DNA from: Antedon bifida
Taxonomy: Eukaryota > Echinodermata > Crinoidea > Comatulida > Antedonidae
Direction of reading: 5' to 3'
Assembly: GCA_963402885.1 (NCBI GenBank)
Contig: OY727094.1
Coordinates: forward strand, 23,190,501-23,254,500
Length of the DNA: 64,000 nucleotides
Positions 57,159-64,000 of this stretch are shown piece after piece; the stretch's first letter is position 1, and every line of letters begins with the position of its first letter. The notes under the pieces were generated by a model. That model had not been told where the DNA came from, did not search any database, and saw only the letters and a program-made list of their open reading frames with translations. The position numbers and the translations under genes are program-made.

Positions 57159-57844
57159 GGGTGTGTAGAAAGCGACGACCTCGAATTGGACGACCCCAAC
57201 GACCCGGGCGACCTCGAATTGGACGACCTAGAATTGGACGACCCATAACACGAAACCGACGACCCCTACAGCCTAGCCTAGCCTAGGCCTAAGTGTGGTA
57301 TAACATCCCGAAGCCGAACATAGCCAAAGATCTTTAAACCATACCTTATATAATAATCGCAAGCAAGCAATTGATTGAAAAAATACAGAAATATCGCCAT
57401 TTGATACTGAATGTGTCGACACGAACAAACGAACAGATATGGAACGCCAACGCCGCCGCTGAAAAAGGGGCCGTTTTGACCTGGTTTGCCATGTTTATGA
57501 TATTTCGTGTGCTAATCGAGTCGAATGCAGTTTTAATGATGCACTCTTGGCGTTCCATATCTGTTCGTTTGTTCGTATCGACACATTCAGTATCAAATGG
57601 CGATATTTCTGTATTTTTTCAATCAATTGTTTGCTTGCGAGTATTATATAAGGTATGGTTTAAAGATCTTTGGCTATGTTCGGCTTCGGGATGTTATACC
57701 ACACTTTGGCCTAGGCCTAGGCTAGGCTAGGCTATAATGGTCGTCGGTTTCGTGTTATGGGTCGTCCAATTCTAGGTCGTCCAATTCGAGGTCGCCCGGG
57801 TCGTTGGAGTCGTCCAATTCGAGGTCGTCGCTTTCTACACACCC
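57159..57844. mobile_element. 686-bp foldback element with 10-bp target duplication
   Basis: A near-identical inverted pair, 57159-57450 and 57547-57844, surrounds a 96-base loop. The ends are GGGTGTGTAGAAAGCG and its complement, and the first bases inside hold repeated ATTGGACGACC-type words. GTCAGATTCA occurs directly on both sides (57149-57158 and 57845-57854), a perfect 10-bp target duplication. The size of the duplication fits Mutator-like transposons. There is no transposase inside. The long open frame at 57371-57730 is a by-product of the arms. Confidence 0.92.
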
Positions 57845-57854
57845 GTCAGATTCA

Positions 57855-59126
57855 TTATTAAATGACAGGTCCTCTATTTGGTCAGAAATAACAATCAAAT
57901 TTGTAGCGCCTAAGCGATGGCTTTTTTACATACAACAAGCTAGTATGTAGGCCTAGGCCCTAGTTTGATAATTCTTATAAATAAGGGCTAAACAATTCTA
58001 GGAAAAAAAAATTGCCTGGCCTAGCTAGGCCACTGCCTAGCGGACTCTTGGATTGCAATACAACACTCCAATACAATATAGTTTAGGCCTACATAATAAT
58101 ATACATAAAATAGATTAGAACATGGACTCCATCCATGATTAGAACATTAAATTAATTAACAATTGAATAAACACTGAATTTATTATATTTTTGTATTTAG
58201 CTGGATGTTTAAATTTTGTTTAAGCTTTCCAAAATCATTTACTGCCTAAAATGAGCACTACAGTGTCTAGCTAAGTAGCTAGTAGTAAGTAAATTAATAA
58301 AACACTGTTCACCCCCACACCCATGAAAATTCCTAGGCCAATGTAGCCTATCAGACTGGAAGCGGGAAAGGAGTCGGTCTCCTCGGTTGAAATGTTTTCA
58401 ACTCCTTCCTAAAACTTAACCCCGTACCCAAAAAAAGTCCGATGGATATATTTCGTAAAAGAATATATAATAAGAAAAAAATCAAATTAAATTTTCAATA
58501 TTCAGTCTATAGTTTATAAAATTCCTACCTACAGCACTTGATTAAATGGTAATTTTAGGTGTATTTCAGTTCATTCCACTTCAGGCCTGACTGGTTAAAC
58601 TCTCCTTACGTTATAGCCGATCGGAGATGACTCAGTGACGCAAGTGTGTAGGCCTATAACTCGAGTTGGTGAAATACCAAAAGATGGAGTCAATAGTAAA
58701 TTGATTAATAAAATACCTGACTTTATAGATTGCATGGGTTAAAATAACCCTTAATATATTAGTATTATTAACTACTATTGTGTATATCTCAATTTTAGAG
58801 TGTCAATTAAGCATCTGACATAATAAATTGTCAATTGATTCAATTTTTCTGGAATGTCTAGCCTACATAAGACAGTCAATATGCGTGGTCCGCCATTAAA
58901 AATCTACTTCCGCTTTGGGCGTTGGCATGGTGGTTTATTTCAGAGTGTACGAGTTCATGGGTAATATTATTATGAGTGACGGGTTTCTCTGTTTGCTGTG
59001 CATCACTTTCTTAAAAAGTCCTTGCTTAGAAAAACTTCAATCCATAGGCCTGGATTCCTATTATATCCTATATCAGGCGACAGAGATACGAATGGAGGAA
59101 GGCGCACGTTGTTTATAATGATAATT
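57855..59126. other. Intergenic, possibly holding the Cdc42 leader exon
   Basis: It includes AGGCCTAG words near 57950-58080. A mildly CpG-containing stretch lies near 58360-58670. No exon can be proved. The Cdc42 promoter may be here. Confidence 0.35.
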
Positions 59127-60805
59127 AGGTGATCATTTAGAATAAAATGATCACCTATTGTTATTGTATAAAATCTTTATTATTATTGGTTTTCCGCAAC
59201 GAAGTTGCAGGAAAACCTCTTGTGATTGTACGAAATCATCATCTTTTTTGTCATCTTCTTTCTTTCTGTATGATTTTTGTGTAACGCTTTTCTCTAAAAC
59301 TTGCAAACATAACATTTCGGTAACTATCTTAACATATTGACATTTACGTAACGTCGTCAAGCGAAGCTTTTCATGACGTTTACAATTGCGCAACGTGACT
59401 TACGCGCGATTTAACGATTTTCTCGTATTTAACATAGGTTGAAAACCAAATAACATTTCAAATTGAAACTTTGCAAAAGTTTAATTTATATCATGCGCTA
59501 ACTTTCTGTAGAAAAAAAATTGCGTGTTTTACACAAAGTTACGCGTGCACGCGCATTTAAAATTTCAAAATGCGCAAAATTATTTTCTAATCAAGTTTCT
59601 ACGCGTTTCATGTCGTTTTAAGCATGTAAAAAATTCCCACGCGTGCGCAAATTTTTACGTGTGCGGTGCGCACGTAGCATTAAAAACATATTTTTTTCGC
59701 GTGATTTATGTTTTTCCAGCCTTTTCTAGTAATTTTACCAACTTTTAAACAATTTCGACTTAAAGTAACGTCATACGAGCACGTGGAATTGGACAATTTG
59801 CGCGAGTTTTTGTTGAAAAAGTTAAAAAAATTGTCAAAATTATGCCTTTTTTTAAACAGTCGTAATTTCTAAACTGCACGGTCAACTTTTTGTGGATGAC
59901 ATTTTCTGGAAATTAATGAGTTGTAGATATCGGATCATATATTAATATGGCTAACCGGACATTGTGACGTCATCGTATGGCCACGCTAATATAAAATTTA
60001 GGATTTTTGTATCTTTCGTCATAGCTCATCACATTTAATAGAGCGCATCTCCACTTATCCGTTTTCCATTTTCACCCAAATTTTGATATTGTCTAGGTCA
60101 ATCAACTGTCTTTCGCATGAATTATAAATATTTTAATATTTTTGACGTCATCATTCCTAAAAATTTAAATTACGTGTGGCATTAATTTCATCTTTACAGT
60201 AAATTTTAATCTGTTATAGCTCGTAAGAATAAAATTTGATAATCACGATTAAAACGTTTTCTGGAAGCTATTGGATTTTAGATACGAAATCATGTGAAAA
60301 TTTTGCCAATCGGATGTTGTGACGTCATCATATGGCCAGTTAAATGAAAAAAGTCGTATTTTCATCTTTTGCGTCATAATTCATTGCATTTAAAAGAGCG
60401 CGCATCAATATTTCACGTATTCAAATTTCTTTTGCAAGTTAATATGTTGTTGCTGAGATAATATCCTTCCGAAATTGCTATCTTTGTATTTCATTTTGAT
60501 GCCGTCGCCATGTTAAAAATTGCAATAAATAGCGGGTCCCGTAATTTCACATATTCTACACTGTATGTGATATGGATACAGATTATACTGTGTATACTAT
60601 ATATGAATCAAAATAATAGAATTCAGCAATAAAAACATATCATATTCTTCAGTTCAGGTCATAATGCCAACGTGGACACTTCCTTTTGTCCTCAACCTAT
60701 CCCCTTAATGTTCGGTACGGTAAGGTACGTCGTTACACGTTCATGTTGCACCACTTGCGCGGCGGAAAACCAAACTCGTCAAAAAGTGACGAGTTACATG
60801 TCTAG
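59127..60805 (+). mobile_element. Helitron2/Helentron-like array, unit 1 (non-autonomous)
   Basis: The 5' side has two hairpins, at 59127-59156 (AGGTGATCATTT arms, perfect 12 bp) and 59188-59217 (GGTTTTCCGCAAC arm), with starts 61 bases apart. The 3' end has the subterminal arm GCGGAAAACC (60762-60771), the hairpin AACTCGTC/GACGAGTT, then ACATGT and CTAG (60802-60805) before a T run. The body is CpG-rich with TGACGTCA boxes. No Rep/helicase frame is present, so it could only move with enzymes supplied elsewhere. Class assignment rests on the end structure. Confidence 0.6.
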
Positions 60806-60817
60806 TTTTTTTTTTTT

Positions 60818-62467
60818 AGTTATCCGCTTAGTAGCGGATAACTCCTTGTAACTGTCCTGTTTCATCATCTTTTTTTTTAGTTATCCGCTTAGTAGCGGAT
60901 AACTCCTTGTTATTGTAGTGGATCATTATTTTTTTTCTGTATTATTCTTATTTCTTTCCCGTTTTTTTGTGGCTCACGTATCTCTAAAATGTGTAAACAT
61001 AATATTTCATAACTTTAACAACATGTGGGCATTTACGTGAAGTTGTGCACCTCCTATTTTGAATGACGTCAGAGTTGCGCAACGTGACTTACGCGCGATT
61101 TTATGATTTTTAATGATTGATCATAGCTTAAAAACCAAGCGTAATTTTTTTTTTACCCTTTATGAAAATTTAAGTCATATCAAGGGCAAACTTTTAGTTA
61201 ACTAAAAATGGCGTGTTTTACAAGAAGTTACGCGCGCACGCGCATTTAAAATTTTAAAATGCGCAAAATTAATTTCTAATCAACTTTTTACGCCATTCAT
61301 GACATTTTGCGCATGTCAAAATTTCCCGCGCGCGCGAACAATTTTACGCGTGCAGTGCGCACGCAGCATGAAAATCATGTTTTTTTCTATTAAATTGTGA
61401 TTTTCCAGCCTTTCCTAGTCATTTTTAAAAAGATTGACATCATTTCAAATTAAAATGACGTCATACGTACACGTTGATTTAGACCATTTGCATGCGTTTT
61501 AGTTGCAAAAGTTACAAAATATTGTCAAAATTATGCCTATTTTGAATCTATTATAGCTCCTCAGGATCAACCGTTACCCCCGAGTTTTTTAACTTAATAT
61601 GTAAGCAGATATGTTGTAGATATGAATTCATGCAGAATTTTTTCCTTACGGATGTTGTGACGTCATCGTATGGCCACACAAATTAAAAAAATAGGATTTT
61701 TGTCTCTTTCGTTATTGCTCATCACATTCAATGGAGCGCATCACGCTTATCCGTCTTCCATTTTCTCCGAGATTTTAATATTATCTAGGTCAATCAACTA
61801 TCTTTCGCATGAGTTAAAAATATTTTAATTTTTATAACGTCATCATGCCTAAAAATTTAAATTACGTGGGTCATTAATTTTATCTTTACAGTAAATTTTA
61901 ATCTGTTATAGCTCGTAAGAATAAAATGTGATAATCACGATTAAAACGTTTTCTGGAAGCTATTGGATTGTAGATGCGAACTTATGTGAACATTTTGTCA
62001 ATCAGATGTAGTGACGTCATCATATGGCCAGTTGAATAAAAAAAGTCGTATTTTCATATTTTGCATCATAGTTCATCACATTTAAAAGAGCGCGCATCTA
62101 TATTTTACGTATCCAAATTTCTTCTACACGCTAATATGTTGTTGCTGAGATAATATCCTTCCAAAATTGGTATTTTAGTGTTTCATTTTGATACCGTCGC
62201 CATGTTAAAAAATGGAATAAATGGCGGGTCCCGTAATTTCACCTATTCTACACTGTATGTAATATGTATACAGATTATACTGTTTATACTGTATATACTA
62301 TATGACACAAAATTGACAGAATTCAGCACTAACAACATATCATATTCTTCAGATCAGGTCATAATGCCATACTCTTTTTCTGGGTGCAAAATTCTAACGT
62401 ATGACGTGCACGTGGCGTTTGTCGTGCGGATAACTAACTCGTCCGTAGTGACGAGTTTCATGTCTAG
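60818..62467 (+). mobile_element. Helitron2/Helentron-like array, unit 2
   Basis: Two 5' palindromes (AGTTATCCGC...GCGGATAACT) start at 60818 and 60879, again 61 bases apart. The 3' subterminal arm is GCGGATAACT (62426-62435), followed by the hairpin AACTCGTC/GACGAGTT, TCATGT and CTAG (62464-62467). Shared landmarks are offset by 1692 bases from unit 1. The open frame at 62178-62576 crosses the unit boundary and is not a gene. Confidence 0.6.
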
Positions 62468-64000
62468 TTTTTTTTCTGTATTCTTCTTTCTTTCTGTCAT
62501 TTTTGTGTCACGCGTAACTCAAAAACGTGTAAACATAACATTTTATAACTTTGTCAACATGTGGGCGTTCACGTGAAGTTGTGCACCCGCTATTGTGAAT
62601 GACGTCAGAGTTGCGCAACGTGACTTACGCGCGTTTTTATGAATTTCGCGTATTTAACATAGATCGAAAACCATATAACATTTTAATTTGAAACTTAGAA
62701 AAAGTTTAAGTTATATCTTGCGCTAACTGACTGTGAGGAAAAAATGGCATGTTTTACACGAAGTTACGCGCGCACGCGCGTTTAAAATTTCAAAATGCGA
62801 AAAATCAATTTCTAATCAACTTTCTACGCGTTTTATGTCATTTTGAGCATGTCAAAAATTCCCACACGCGCGCATATTTTTATGCGCGCTGTGCGCACGT
62901 AGCGTTAAAAACAATTTTTTCCGCATGATTTATGTTTTTCCAGCCTTTTCAAGTAATTTTACCAACTTTTAAACAATTTCGACTTAAAATTAACGTCATA
63001 CCAGCACGTCGAATTGGATAATTTACGTACGTTTTTGATGAAAAAGTTCAAAAATTCCTTAAAATTTGTCAAAATTATACCTTTTTTAAAACAGTCGTAG
63101 TTTCTAAACTAAACGGTAAAAGTTATTTTTATTACGTATTCTGGAAGATGATGAGTTGTAGATATCGTATCATGCATCAATATTGCTAACAGGACATTGT
63201 GACGTCATCGTATGGCCATGCGAATATAAAATATAGGATTTTTGTATCTTTTGTCATAGAGCATCACATTTAATAGAGCGCATCTTCGCTTATCCGTTTT
63301 TCATTTTAACCCAGATTTTGATATTTTTTAGGTCAATCAACTACCTTTCGCATGGGTTAAAAATATTTTAATTTTTTTGACGTCATCATGTCTAAAAATG
63401 TAAATAACGTGGGTCACTTATTTTCATCTTTACAGTAACTTTCAATCTGTTATAGCTCGTCAGAATAAAAAGCGGTAATCATGATTAAAACGTTTTCTGG
63501 AAGCTATTGTATTGTAAATACGAATTCATATCAAAATTTTTCCAATCCGACGTTGTGACGTCATCATATGGCCAGTTGAACAAAAAAAATTGTATTTTCA
63601 TCTTTTGCGTCATAGTTCATCACATTTAAAAGAGCGCGCATCTATATTTTACGTATTCAAATTTCTTCTACATGTTAATATGTTGTTGCTGAGATAATAT
63701 CCTTCCGAAATTGGTATTTTAGTGTTTCATTTTGATACCGTCGCCATGTTAAAAAATGGAATAAATGGCGGGTCCCGTAATTTCACCTATTCTACACTGT
63801 ATGTAATATGTATACAGATTATACTGTTTATACTGTATAATACTATATGACACAAAATTGACAGAATTCAGCACTAACAACATATCATATTCTTCAGATC
63901 AGGTCATAATGCCATAATCTTTTTCTGGGTGCAAAATTCTAACGTATGACGTGCACGTGGCGTTTGTCGTGCGGATAACTAACTCGTCAAAGTGACGAGT
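62468..64000 (+). mobile_element. Helitron2/Helentron-like array, unit 3 (5' module missing, cut by window edge)
   Basis: It follows directly on unit 2's CTAG and T run but starts inside the body (TTTTCTGTATTCTTC), without the palindromes. Landmarks are offset 1544 bases from unit 2. The 3' arm GCGGATAACT (63971-63980) and the terminal hairpin are reached just before the window ends. Confidence 0.6.

Noticed and set aside
57371..57730. 119-codon plus-strand frame
   Set aside because: It runs through both arms and the loop of the foldback element; the opposite-strand frame at 57346-57558 is its mirror.
58915..59118. 67-codon plus-strand frame before the array
   Set aside because: No domain, no convincing start context, and no downstream exon.
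62178..62576. 132-codon plus-strand frame
   Set aside because: It spans the 3' end of array unit 2 and the start of unit 3, and the homologous sequence in unit 1 does not keep it open.

Overview
This window is AT-rich nuclear DNA from an invertebrate animal. Its protein-coding genes are split into short exons by repeat-filled introns. Many stretches are rich in the AGGCCTAG word, which I associate with echinoderm genomes (crinoid or sea-cucumber type). That placement is a recollection, not a measurement. There are no bacterial operons, CRISPR arrays or rRNA genes.

Four gene models can be built exon by exon from splice sites and reading phase. (1) Minus strand, 23265 down to 2889 and running past the left edge of what I could trace: a protein with an NlpC/P60-like domain, split by a 19.3-kb intron. 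(2) Plus strand, 27331-32000: a complete six-exon class I SAM-dependent methyltransferase of 270 aa. (3) Minus strand, 47349-36156: a complete fifteen-exon SHP2 (PTPN11/corkscrew) tyrosine phosphatase of 587 aa. (4) Minus strand, 55215-50621: a complete five-exon Cdc42 GTPase of 191 aa. A weak further coding exon lies at 291-384. SHP2 and Cdc42 both act in receptor-tyrosine-kinase and cytoskeletal signalling. Animal genes are not organised as operons, so I draw no functional conclusion from their adjacency.

The rest is mostly mobile DNA. The 19-kb intron holds a 48-bp and a 39-bp minisatellite, two tRNA-derived SINEs and several terminal-inverted-repeat (TIR) elements. Between 24 and 27 kb are a LINE 3' end and further repeats. 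Between 55 and 59 kb are a TIR element and a 686-bp foldback element with a perfect 10-bp target duplication.

From 59.1 kb to the right edge lies the most unusual structure: a head-to-tail array of about 1.6-kb CpG-rich units. Each has a 3' hairpin followed by CTAG. Units 1 and 2 carry 5' palindromes spaced 61 bp apart, and the palindrome sequence changes in step with the unit's own 3' subterminal arm. This fits a non-autonomous Helitron2/Helentron-like rolling-circle element.
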